A DNA stretch of 8,817 nucleotides from Promethearchaeota archaeon. GTDB lineage: Archaea; Asgardarchaeota; Lokiarchaeia; Sigyniarchaeales; SOKP01. Position numbers and translations under genes: made by a program. Numbering within the stretch: position 1 is the stretch's first letter; each line of letters begins with the position of its first letter. The DNA lies in the NCBI GenBank assembly GCA_030615235.1, contig JAUWZR010000102.1, positions 1 through 8,817 of the forward strand, written 5' to 3'. The notes under the pieces were generated by a model. The model had not been told where the DNA came from. It ran no database searches and saw only the letters and a list, made by a program, of their open reading frames with translations. This document shows, in pieces, positions 1-5,854 of the stretch.

Positions 1-207
1 GAAATTAAACCGGGGATCACACATTTTTTGTTTCACGCTGCGAAAATGAGCCCAGAATTAAATGCAATAACTCCAGATTCTGCAAAATGGCGGGATCTCG
101 ATTATCACGCATTTATGGATCCAAAAATTAAAGAGTGTGTCGAAAAGCATAACTTAAAGATAATCGGGTATAGAGAAATCTGTGACATAATTAGAAAAGA
201 ATCGTAA
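1..207 (+). CDS. ChbG/YdjC-like carbohydrate deacetylase, C-terminal fragment (5' partial)
   Basis: Frame 1 is open from the left edge to a TAA at 205-207, giving 68 residues of the C-terminus. The fragment has the pattern seen at the end of the YdjC/ChbG (HpnK) deacetylase family: a PGITHFLFH strand (residues 4-12, with a conserved-type His), then SPEL, then a W-R-D-L-D-Y segment leading to a short acidic helix, and finally the IIGYREI motif near the end. Known members are metal-dependent deacetylases acting on N-acetylated sugars such as chitooligosaccharides. The metal-binding Asp/His residues of the N-terminal half lie outside the window, so activity cannot be judged. The gene ends 15 bases before the stop of the convergent flavoprotein gene. 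Family call rests on pattern recall; a generic polysaccharide-deacetylase-like fold is the main alternative. Confidence 0.7.
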   Translation, partial: EIKPGITHFLFHAAKMSPELNAITPDSAKWRDLDYHAFMDPKIKECVEKHNLKIIGYREICDIIRKES

Positions 208-222
208 AGAACTGAACGGATT

Positions 223-1437
223 CTATGCCTGACTTAAGAGAGAAGATATATACTCCCATTTCTTGTTGATCTTTTCAGCGGTTCGCAATCGATTAAATAT
301 TTTATATTCAAAAGCTCCAATTAAATTATATAAACCTTTTACTTCCTTGTATACATCGTAATTCTCGAAGGTTGTTTTATACTCTTCAATGTTTTCAGAG
401 TTCCATATATCTTCCTCCTCCTTCATTTTTTTTGCTATGTTTTTAACCCAGAATTGCGCCATTTCCATGGAATAGTATAACCCAGAGGAACCAAATGGAT
501 TAACAAATCCCGCGCTATCTCCAATAAGAACAACACCAGGGCGGGGTACAAAATTATTTACCATTCGTGCATTCGGAAGGGCTGTTACTTCTTCGTAATC
601 AATTTTTGCTGCCTTAAAAAATTCGCTAAAGCCAGGGTAATTTTTCTTCAAATTATTCCAGACAGTTAAGATCTCCTTATCATCAGGAACAATTACAGTT
701 TTCATTTGAGGAACTTGTGCCATACGTAACATTAATCCTACTTCCAATCTTTTATTCTCTAGAGGAAAAACATAAGCCACGCTCGGAGGAAAATTAGGTG
801 AATAGTCTAAATCCCCATTTCCAATGAAATAGAACTGTAAATCAGGAGTTTCATTAATCTCGATGTTAGCATCACTAACTAAACATTTAATTATTGGACA
901 GTTAATTTCTTTGTCGTAGGGTACACCATAATATCTCCCAATTACACCTGCATATCCGCTACAATCCAAAATTGCTTTTCCATAAACTTCATTGATGTTG
1001 CTGGACGAATCCTTATATTTTAATCCAATACATATCCCATTTTTCTCAATTGGTTCCACTACTTTACTCTTAAGTAAAATATCAACTCCTACTTCTTTTG
1101 CTTTTTCTACAAACCTATCGATAAATTTCCTCCATTCGAAAAAATAATGAGGGTACTCGCGGTAGGTCGTTGTTATCTGTAGATTTCCTGGAGAATGCCA
1201 AACTCTACCTCCATTGGATTTAAATCCAATTGATGATAAAAAATTTTTGCCTAGAATATCATCTACAATAGAATAATGACCCATTCCCTCACCACGAGGT
1301 TTTGGTCCAGCTTGCTCTCCTTTCTCTATGACAACTACTTTAAAGCCTTCTCTGGCAGCTACAATACTGGCGGTTAATCCTGCTGGACCTGCTCCAACGA
1401 TTACAAAATCAAAAATACTTGAATTATTTACTGTCAT
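223..1437 (-). CDS. Geranylgeranyl reductase family FAD-dependent oxidoreductase
   Basis: 404 residues, a usual length for the family. The N-terminus has a Rossmann FAD site: GAGPAG at residues 15-20 and an acidic E38 at the end of the second strand. A second FAD motif, GDSAG at 306-310, is followed by NPFGSSGL (313-320), typical of p-hydroxybenzoate-hydroxylase-fold reductases. A DCSG segment lies at 158-161. In archaea such enzymes hydrogenate geranylgeranyl chains of membrane lipids; relatives reduce other polyprenoids. Two family signatures are altered here: the Cys expected near residue 48 is Arg (PKPRGE, 45-50), and the YxWxFP...GxG substrate motif appears as VAYVFP (220-225) then GLM (234-236). 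The exact substrate is therefore unsure. The ATG at 1437 has no Shine-Dalgarno; a TATA-like box about 27 bases upstream suggests a leaderless transcript. The next gene downstream is convergent, so this gene appears monocistronic. Confidence 0.82.
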   Translation of the reverse strand: MTVNNSSIFDFVIVGAGPAGLTASIVAAREGFKVVVIEKGEQAGPKPRGEGMGHYSIVDDILGKNFLSSIGFKSNGGRVWHSPGNLQITTTYREYPHYFFEWRKFIDRFVEKAKEVGVDILLKSKVVEPIEKNGICIGLKYKDSSSNINEVYGKAILDCSGYAGVIGRYYGVPYDKEINCPIIKCLVSDANIEINETPDLQFYFIGNGDLDYSPNFPPSVAYVFPLENKRLEVGLMLRMAQVPQMKTVIVPDDKEILTVWNNLKKNYPGFSEFFKAAKIDYEEVTALPNARMVNNFVPRPGVVLIGDSAGFVNPFGSSGLYYSMEMAQFWVKNIAKKMKEEEDIWNSENIEEYKTTFENYDVYKEVKGLYNLIGAFEYKIFNRLRTAEKINKKWEYISSLLSQA

Positions 1438-1458
1438 AAATTGAAATAAGAATACGGA

Positions 1459-1470
1459 AAATTAATTATT
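1459..1470 (-). promoter_or_regulatory. Candidate TATA element of the flavoprotein gene
   Basis: Read on the minus strand this is AATAATTAATTT, centred about 27 bases upstream of the ATG at 1437. That spacing places transcription start at or very near the start codon, which agrees with the absence of a Shine-Dalgarno. The sequence is A+T-rich throughout, so the call is tentative. Confidence 0.4.
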
Positions 1471-1490
1471 TTTGATGTTAAAACATCAAA
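1471..1490. promoter_or_regulatory. Inverted repeat, candidate operator upstream of flavoprotein gene
   Basis: Two 9-base arms, TTTGATGTT (1471-1479) and AACATCAAA (1482-1490), are exact reverse complements separated by AA. The element abuts the candidate TATA box of the minus-strand flavoprotein gene on its upstream side, where archaeal TFB recognition elements and many regulator sites lie. The dyad is read directly; regulator binding is inference. Confidence 0.45.
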
Positions 1491-1585
1491 TGCAATAATG
1501 TCCGAGATTACTATTGAACCAATAGGAAATCAATATTCTCTTAAAAAAAAATTTAAAATAATTAATAAATGATCGAGAATACTCA

Positions 1586-1593
1586 TTTATACA
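1586..1593 (+). promoter_or_regulatory. Candidate TATA box of the 106-residue protein gene
   Basis: TTTATACA lies about 55 bases before the ATG at 1645. With the usual archaeal TATA-to-start spacing of about 27 bases, the transcript would begin near 1616 and have a leader of roughly 29 bases, long enough to include the Shine-Dalgarno at 1632-1638. Confidence 0.4.
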
Positions 1594-1631
1594 TTTTGGT
1601 AATTATACAAAAATGTGAAATCTATTATTAT

Positions 1632-1638
1632 GAGGTGA
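1632..1638 (+). promoter_or_regulatory. Ribosome binding site GAGGTGA
   Basis: GAGGTGA sits 6 bases before the ATG at 1645, a strong Shine-Dalgarno match. It favours the start at 1645 over the in-frame ATG at 1660, which would be 21 bases away. Confidence 0.75.
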
Positions 1639-1644
1639 AATTAA

Positions 1645-1965
1645 ATGGTAATAGTTATTATGAGATTAATTCAAAGAGTAGCAAATGGTAAATGGGACCA
1701 ATTAGAAGAGATTGATAAAAAATGCACTGAACTTGAAGATAAATTAGGTTACCCTCCAAAAAAGCGATTCCGTAGTCTATCGGGGGCTTACGATAATAAC
1801 GTAGTTATTATTGAAAGAGAGTGGCAAAGCTTATCAAAAATGGAAAAAGTTATGACAAAAGGTTTCTTAGACCCTGAATTAACAAAATTATATAAAAAAT
1901 TAGATTCAATTATCGAATGGGCAAAAACAGAATTGTACGTACCTCATCCACCATTTCCTGAATAA
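1645..1965 (+). CDS. Small protein, putative dimeric alpha/beta-barrel (NIPSNAP/ABM-like)
   Basis: 106 residues with no signal peptide or membrane segment, so probably cytosolic. The order of elements suggests one ferredoxin-like repeat of the dimeric alpha/beta-barrel superfamily: strand VIVIMRLIQRV (2-12), NGKWDQLEEIDKKCTELEDKL helix (14-34), a KRFRSLSGAYDNNVVIIEREW strand hairpin (40-60), then a SLSKMEKVM helix (62-70) and a C-terminal LDPELTKLYKKLDSI helix. The pairing of GKW before the first helix with EREW after the hairpin is common in NIPSNAP/antibiotic-monooxygenase-like proteins. Those families bind small molecules or haem, or act as subunits of unknown role; no catalytic residues can be assigned here. 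The gene stands alone, with a T-rich terminator after it. Fold call is from pattern recall only. Confidence 0.6.
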   Translation: MVIVIMRLIQRVANGKWDQLEEIDKKCTELEDKLGYPPKKRFRSLSGAYDNNVVIIEREWQSLSKMEKVMTKGFLDPELTKLYKKLDSIIEWAKTELYVPHPPFPE

Positions 1966-1986
1966 AGAATATTTCTAGAATTTCAA

Positions 1987-2008
1987 TTCTCCTTCTTTCT
2001 TTTTTTTA
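1987..2008 (+). terminator. Pyrimidine/T-rich terminator
   Basis: A C/T tract ending in a run of eight T begins about 20 bases after the TAA at 1963-1965. Archaeal transcription commonly ends at such T tracts without a hairpin. Confidence 0.55.
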
Positions 2009-2026
2009 TATTGCGATGAAATAATG

Positions 2027-2032
2027 TTTAAA
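2027..2032 (+). promoter_or_regulatory. Candidate TATA box of the DUF998-like gene
   Basis: TTTAAA, within TTTAAAGGG (2027-2035), is centred about 34 bases before the ATG at 2064, giving a predicted leader of under 10 bases. No Shine-Dalgarno precedes the ATG, consistent with a leaderless or short-leader message. The same nonamer recurs at 6100-6108 upstream of serA. Confidence 0.4.
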
Positions 2033-2063
2033 GGGCTTCTTATATTTTTTAAAATAAGTTACA

Positions 2064-2678
2064 ATGGAAAAACTAAAGACACATACCCTACAAATAGTGA
2101 ATTTTATACCACGACCGTATTACGGTCTATTATCAGTATTCGTCGGTATAGCCGGAGATATTATAGCTATATTACTGTTTCCTGATTTTGATTTAAGTTA
2201 CATGATAAGCGATTTAGGAACGGGTCTTGGTGGAATATTCTTCAATATTGGAACGTTTTTATCTGGTATTTTTGCATTATTGACATATTTACACATAGTA
2301 GAAATTCTTAAGAACGAAAATATTAATCATCCAAAAGTACTCAAAATCGGAAAAGTGTTTGCGATTAATTCTTGCGTCTTTTTTGTTTTAATTGGTGTTA
2401 TTCCTTCGGTTAGAAGTAATATAATACTTTTTGTTGTTCACGGAGCAATTGCGTTAATTAGTTTAGTAAGTGGTATTATTTATTTAAGCTGTTTTAGCTA
2501 TCTTTTCTTTAAAAGTGAGAAGTTTTCAGGGCTTGTTGGGTATCTACCTTTAATAGCAGTAAGCTGTATCGCCCCTTTTTTGTTCTCATGGCACCCAGTA
2601 ACAGAATGGATTATGACAGTTGGCATTACATTCTGGGTTGCTGCAATTTCAATTTATATGCTTTATCGTAAGATATAA
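2064..2678 (+). CDS. DUF998-like six-helix membrane protein
   Basis: 204 residues, strongly hydrophobic, with six predicted membrane helices at about 20-39, 53-78, 98-113, 121-149, 155-175 and 181-201. The stretch MISDLG (47-52) followed by GIFFNIG (57-63) at the start of helix 2 resembles the conserved ISDLG...FN pattern of DUF998 proteins, which are uncharacterised membrane proteins found in archaea and bacteria. A His (H126) in helix 4 and NP-free loops are notable but have no assigned role. No signal peptide beyond the first helix. The ATG at 2064 has no Shine-Dalgarno. Flanking spacers of about 100 and 77 bases with T tracts suggest it is transcribed alone. Function unknown; related DRAM/Frag1-like families are an alternative. 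Confidence 0.65.
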   Translation: MEKLKTHTLQIVNFIPRPYYGLLSVFVGIAGDIIAILLFPDFDLSYMISDLGTGLGGIFFNIGTFLSGIFALLTYLHIVEILKNENINHPKVLKIGKVFAINSCVFFVLIGVIPSVRSNIILFVVHGAIALISLVSGIIYLSCFSYLFFKSEKFSGLVGYLPLIAVSCIAPFLFSWHPVTEWIMTVGITFWVAAISIYMLYRKI

Positions 2679-2702
2679 TTCTTTTTTTCAAGACGACTTT
2701 TT
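2679..2702 (+). terminator. T-tract terminator
   Basis: Immediately after the TAA at 2676-2678 come a run of seven T (2682-2688) and a second run near 2698-2702, the usual form of an archaeal intrinsic terminator. Confidence 0.5.
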
Positions 2703-2703
2703 C

Positions 2704-2735
2704 TCGTTTTAATTTTTAAAATAGTATTAAAACGA
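2704..2735. promoter_or_regulatory. Inverted repeat flanking the EamA gene core promoter
   Basis: Ten-base arms TCGTTTTAAT (2704-2713) and ATTAAAACGA (2726-2735) are exact reverse complements with a 12-base spacer. The spacer includes TTTTAAAATA, a possible TATA box about 40 bases before the ATG at 2756. It could be an operator for the transporter gene, or a 3'-end hairpin for the upstream gene. Confidence 0.45.
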
Positions 2736-2755
2736 TATTTAATAAGTTTAAGATA

Positions 2756-3697
2756 ATGTCTGATTTAATTGGATACATTTTAACACTAGACGCTTTATTC
2801 ACGTGGGGCATGGCCTCATTAGTTTACAAATTCTCTCTGAGAAAAATTGAATCAAAACCAGGTGTTCTTTTTAGGTTAATATTTGTGTCGTGCTCCACTT
2901 TTATTTTTGCTCTTATCTTCGGTACTTTCTCGTTTCTTCCGTTATTGAGTTCGCAAAATTTAGTAAGCTATATAATTGCATGTTTAATTTCAGGATTATC
3001 TGTTACAATAGGAGATTTGCTTTATTTCGCTTCTTTAAAGAAAATTGACGCCTCTCGAGCATTTCCGCTAACTCAATTAAGTTTAATCTTTGTTTATCCT
3101 TTTGCGTTTATTTTATTTGGTGAAGAATTGAAACTTTCTATATTACTTGGTGGTGTATTAATCCTTTTGAGTGCTTTTATTTTAAGCACTAAAGATAAAG
3201 ATAAAAAAAATATAACTGAAAATGGTTCAGAAAAGATAAGTCAACCCTCAGAGAAAATGGTTATTGGAGTTTTATTAGCCATTGGTTCGGCATTTCTCTG
3301 GGGTCTTTCTATAGTTGCATTCAATCAAGCAAGAGTTATTTCTAGCGATGTGTTCGTTACAAATTTTATTAGGATATTTTTTGGTGCTATAGTTTTTATG
3401 ATATTTGGTATTTTTCAGAAAGGCTATTATGCTAGTTTTTATAAGGAAAACCGTAAGATTATAAAATATTTCATTTATATTGGAATAGCAGGTTCCCTTT
3501 CTTTAGGATTAGCAGATACCCTTTTTTATAAAGCAGTAGAAATAAATGGACTAGTTTTGACATCAACATTTACAGCTAATACACCCATGGTTCAACAAAT
3601 CCTATCTATCTTGATTTTAAAGGAAAAATTTCGCAAACGATTTATTTTTGCTGTTGGATTAATAATTATTGGTAATTATATCATTTTATTTTTATAA
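2756..3697 (+). CDS. EamA/DMT superfamily transporter
   Basis: 313 residues with about ten membrane helices arranged as two homologous EamA halves: residues 4-144 and 168-313, joined by a charged cytoplasmic-type loop rich in Lys/Asp/Glu (145-167). Each half ends with the family pattern of a helix after LYFASLKKIDAS (89-100) or LFYKAVEINGL (256-266), then a Pro-containing helix and a short basic or acidic turn (GEELK; KEKFRKR) before the last helix. Known DMT transporters move amino acids, nucleotide sugars, drugs or other metabolites; the substrate cannot be read from the sequence. The ATG at 2756 has no Shine-Dalgarno. Neighbours are other membrane proteins without an obvious shared pathway. 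Length and topology are normal for the family. Confidence 0.88.
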   Translation: MSDLIGYILTLDALFTWGMASLVYKFSLRKIESKPGVLFRLIFVSCSTFIFALIFGTFSFLPLLSSQNLVSYIIACLISGLSVTIGDLLYFASLKKIDASRAFPLTQLSLIFVYPFAFILFGEELKLSILLGGVLILLSAFILSTKDKDKKNITENGSEKISQPSEKMVIGVLLAIGSAFLWGLSIVAFNQARVISSDVFVTNFIRIFFGAIVFMIFGIFQKGYYASFYKENRKIIKYFIYIGIAGSLSLGLADTLFYKAVEINGLVLTSTFTANTPMVQQILSILILKEKFRKRFIFAVGLIIIGNYIILFL

Positions 3698-3783
3698 ACT
3701 TCATTAATCTATTAAAATTTACGAGAAAATCACTTCCTAGATTATATCGAATTAAACAAATTATTTTAATATAAAAATAAAAA

Positions 3784-3793
3784 AATATATAAA
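3784..3793 (+). promoter_or_regulatory. Candidate TATA box of the 216-residue membrane protein gene
   Basis: ATATATAAAG preceded by A-rich sequence is the best TATA/BRE-like match in the window. It is centred about 49 bases before the ATG at 3837, predicting transcription start near 3815 and a leader of about 22 bases. Confidence 0.5.
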
Positions 3794-3801
3794 GTTAGGT
3801 G

Positions 3802-3817
3802 CTAAATTTAAATTTAG
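3802..3817. promoter_or_regulatory. Perfect 16-base palindrome at predicted transcription start
   Basis: CTAAATTTAAATTTAG is identical to its own reverse complement. It lies 9 bases after the TATA-like box and spans the predicted start of transcription, a position where archaeal repressors often bind to block RNA polymerase. Binding is inferred, and A+T richness raises the chance of such palindromes. Confidence 0.45.
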
Positions 3818-3836
3818 AAACAATTGGTAATCAATC

Positions 3837-4487
3837 ATGAATATAAGAGATTTATTTGATAAGAAAAAATTAACATGCGATGACATAATTTTAGTAACCT
3901 TAATAATCAGTATTGGCGTTCTACTTGTATTTTTTAGATCAATTGTTGTGTATGTATCTATAATGGTTTATCCTATTTTCTCGCTTTTTCTTTATGGTAT
4001 AGTTTATGTCTATAAAGGTTTGGCTAAGAAAGATAAAACTCTTACCATTAGCGTGCTAAGATTAATTTTAGGTATTGGGTACCTTGCATTTTCCACTTTC
4101 ATGTTATTTCTTATTTTTTCATATCCTCATATTACTCTAAGTTATATTATATATTTTCTTTCATTACCTACTTTTTTTATAGGATTAGCCGCCATTTTAA
4201 AAGGTTCTATGGTAGAGGTTTACTCCCCTATTTACCGAAAATTAAACATACTAATCGGGTTTTTAACTTTAGGTTGTACTTTTTTTGCGCTCTATTATGC
4301 AGAAGGTTACTTCGTATTATCGTTAATCTCTCTACTATTTCTTCTTACCTTAAATGGAGTTTTAAGATCTGGTCTTTATTTAAGTGAATATGGGTTATCA
4401 ATAAGAAATTTAAAGAATATTCGATTGGTCTTTTATATAATGGATAATTTTCAGATGATAAATCCAGAAGAAGAGGTTCAAAGTTAA
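3837..4487 (+). CDS. Unrecognised six-helix membrane protein
   Basis: I do not recognise the family with confidence. The 216 residues begin with a short charged cytoplasmic-type segment (1-16) followed by about six membrane helices at 17-33, 36-59, 72-94, 101-121, 135-155 and 156-176, and a polar C-terminal tail (about 180-216) ending in Glu-rich EEEVQS. Helices seem to come in hairpin pairs separated by short basic loops (KGLAKKDK, 60-67; KGSMVEVYSPIYRK, 122-135). This pairwise arrangement with G-rich turns faintly resembles HdeD/DUF308 proteins, but I see no diagnostic motif. The ATG at 3837 lacks a clear Shine-Dalgarno. The gene has its own TATA-like box and palindrome, suggesting independent control. 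Codon choice and base composition look like the neighbours, so there is no sign of recent transfer. Confidence 0.7.
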   Translation: MNIRDLFDKKKLTCDDIILVTLIISIGVLLVFFRSIVVYVSIMVYPIFSLFLYGIVYVYKGLAKKDKTLTISVLRLILGIGYLAFSTFMLFLIFSYPHITLSYIIYFLSLPTFFIGLAAILKGSMVEVYSPIYRKLNILIGFLTLGCTFFALYYAEGYFVLSLISLLFLLTLNGVLRSGLYLSEYGLSIRNLKNIRLVFYIMDNFQMINPEEEVQS

Positions 4488-4518
4488 TTCAAATATAGTA
4501 AAAGTTATATCCTATTCC

Positions 4519-4526
4519 TATACTTA
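4519..4526 (+). promoter_or_regulatory. Candidate TATA box of the aminotransferase gene
   Basis: TATACTTA is centred about 50 bases before the TTG start at 4572, predicting a leader of about 23 bases that includes the Shine-Dalgarno. Several other A+T-rich stretches in the 84-base spacer could serve instead. Confidence 0.3.
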
Positions 4527-4559
4527 ATACTACAATAAATAATTGTAATTTTTTATAAT

Positions 4560-4564
4560 GAGGT
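4560..4564 (+). promoter_or_regulatory. Ribosome binding site GAGGT deciding a TTG start
   Basis: GAGGT lies 7 bases before TTG at 4572. No in-frame ATG or GTG start is available near the N-terminus, and the conserved TPGP motif follows at residues 17-20, so this site supports the TTG as the true start. Confidence 0.7.
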
Positions 4565-4571
4565 TATAAAT

Positions 4572-5690
4572 TTGAGTGGAGTTCATTTTAATAAATTTGG
4601 TTCTCAAATAAAACTGTTCACCCCTGGTCCTGTTCATATTCCCGAAAGGATATTAAAAGAAATGGCAAAACCAAACGATACACATAGGTCGAAACCATAC
4701 ACAGAGATGCACCAACTTGTAGAAGAAGGTCTTAAGAAGCTATTATACACATCTAATACAATTCTTATATCTACTTCGAGCGCTACAGGGTTAATGGAAG
4801 CTTGTGTAAGAAATTTAGTCAAAAGCGACGAAAAGGCTCTATTTCTATCAATTGGTGCGTTTGGAGATCGATGGTATAAAATCGGTGTTACAAATGGGAA
4901 AACTTCCGTAAAGGAAGGCGTCGAATGGGGCAAAGCAATAACTCCGGATGTTGCCCAAGATGTTCTAAGCAAAGATAAATATGCAGTAGTTTTCATTCAA
5001 TCTAATGAGACATCCACAGGAGTTTACAATCCAATCGATGAAGTTATTCCTATTATTAAAGATTCTGGGGCTCTCGTATGCGTTGATGCGACTTCCTCCA
5101 TGGCTGGTATTAAAATTGAGGTAGATAAATTAGGAATAGATGTCTGCTTAGCTTCAGTTCAGAAAGCTTTCACGATCCCACCAGGATTAGCCGTGTGTTC
5201 CATATCTCAAGCAGCTATTGAAAAATTTCCACAAGTTAAGAATAGAGGATTTTACTTTGATTTCAGTGATCTACTTAAACGAGCTGAGAAGCATCAAACA
5301 CCATCTACGCCACCCATTCCACAAATTAGAGCATTGGCTGCTCAAATTGATTATATCTTGAATCAGGAAGGATTAGAAAATAGGTTTGAAAGACATGCGC
5401 AACTAGGTAAACGAACAAGGGAATGGGCAAAAGATACAAATTTTGAAATGTTTCCAGAAAAAGGATACGAATCTAATACTGTCTCTACTATGAGAAATTC
5501 TTTAAATATAGATATTACAAAGATGGTTTCAACGCTTTTAGAAAAAGGTTATAGAATAGTGAACGGTTATGGGGACTTGAAAAACAAGACATTCCGTATT
5601 GGTCACATGGGTGAAGTTACAGTAAAAGAGCTTGATGAAATGTTAAGTGTTCTATCAGATATCGTATCTGATTTAAGAGTGAACCAGTGA
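4572..5690 (+). CDS. Class V PLP aminotransferase (alanine/serine-glyoxylate or phosphoserine type)
   Basis: 372 residues, the normal size for the COG0075-type fold-I class V aminotransferases. Visible landmarks in order: TPGP (17-20), HRS (38-40), SATG (70-73, equivalent of the PLP-phosphate loop), SNETSTG (144-150), the PLP-ring Asp in VDATS (D172), the Schiff-base Lys in SVQKAF (K198), and the substrate-carboxylate Arg in FRIGHMG (R342). The family transfers amino groups between alanine, serine or phosphoserine and an oxo acid, using cytosolic PLP. A serA-like gene lies 495 bases downstream on the same strand, so a role as phosphoserine (or serine) aminotransferase in serine synthesis is plausible; glycine formation from glyoxylate is the main alternative. 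The start is TTG with a good Shine-Dalgarno. The stop is followed by T-rich tracts, so co-transcription with the next genes is uncertain. Confidence 0.88.
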   Translation: MSGVHFNKFGSQIKLFTPGPVHIPERILKEMAKPNDTHRSKPYTEMHQLVEEGLKKLLYTSNTILISTSSATGLMEACVRNLVKSDEKALFLSIGAFGDRWYKIGVTNGKTSVKEGVEWGKAITPDVAQDVLSKDKYAVVFIQSNETSTGVYNPIDEVIPIIKDSGALVCVDATSSMAGIKIEVDKLGIDVCLASVQKAFTIPPGLAVCSISQAAIEKFPQVKNRGFYFDFSDLLKRAEKHQTPSTPPIPQIRALAAQIDYILNQEGLENRFERHAQLGKRTREWAKDTNFEMFPEKGYESNTVSTMRNSLNIDITKMVSTLLEKGYRIVNGYGDLKNKTFRIGHMGEVTVKELDEMLSVLSDIVSDLRVNQ

Positions 5691-5706
5691 AATTATTAAA
5701 TCTAAT

Positions 5707-5762
5707 ATTTTCTTCTATTTTATTGAATAATTTGAGATAACATTCAAAGTTCTTCTATTTTA
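5707..5762 (+). terminator. Duplicated T-rich tracts after the aminotransferase gene
   Basis: Two exact copies of the 13-mer TTCTTCTATTTTA occur at 5710-5722 and 5750-5762, 40 bases apart, starting about 20 bases after the TGA. Both look like archaeal T-rich terminators; the tandem arrangement may reinforce termination. Confidence 0.4.
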
Positions 5763-5763
5763 A

Positions 5764-5790
5764 TGGAAATAAATATTTAAGTGGAAATAA
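5764..5790. repeat. Direct repeat flanking a TATA-like box
   Basis: TGGAAATAA occurs at 5764-5772 and again at 5782-5790, separated by exactly ATATTTAAG (5773-5781), which is itself TATA-like. This could be the promoter of the 71-residue gene with a paired regulator site. An A/G-rich leader (about 5805-5854) follows. Confidence 0.35.
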
Positions 5791-5854
5791 TAATTCTATT
5801 CTAATAGATAAAGAAAAGAGCGAGAGCTAAAGTAAAAGAGGAAAAAACCAAAAA

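Larger units (their letters stand above)
1438..1644. other. Divergent intergenic region
   Basis: This 207-base spacer separates the minus-strand flavoprotein from the plus-strand 106-residue protein and must hold both promoters. It contains the 1471-1490 dyad, a second small dyad CTATTG-AAC-CAATAG (1511-1525), an A-rich run near 1541-1560 and a TATA-like box near 1586-1593. I see no convincing coding frame or structured RNA. Confidence 0.6.

Noticed and set aside
1511..1525. CTATTG-AAC-CAATAG dyad as a separate operator
   Set aside because: Arms are only six bases and expected often by chance in A+T-rich DNA; mentioned only with the stronger neighbouring dyad.
1591..1616. ACATTTT ... AAAATGT inverted repeat before the 106-residue gene
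   Set aside because: Seven-base A+T-rich arms with a 12-base spacer are likely chance in this composition.
4634..4996. 120-residue open frame on the minus strand
   Set aside because: It lies wholly inside the aminotransferase gene, antisense to conserved PLP-enzyme motifs, has no Shine-Dalgarno or promoter context and no recognisable domain; it is a shadow of the real gene.
5819..5828. AGC-GAGA-GCT mini-hairpin in the microprotein leader
   Set aside because: A three-base-pair stem is too short to be meaningful.
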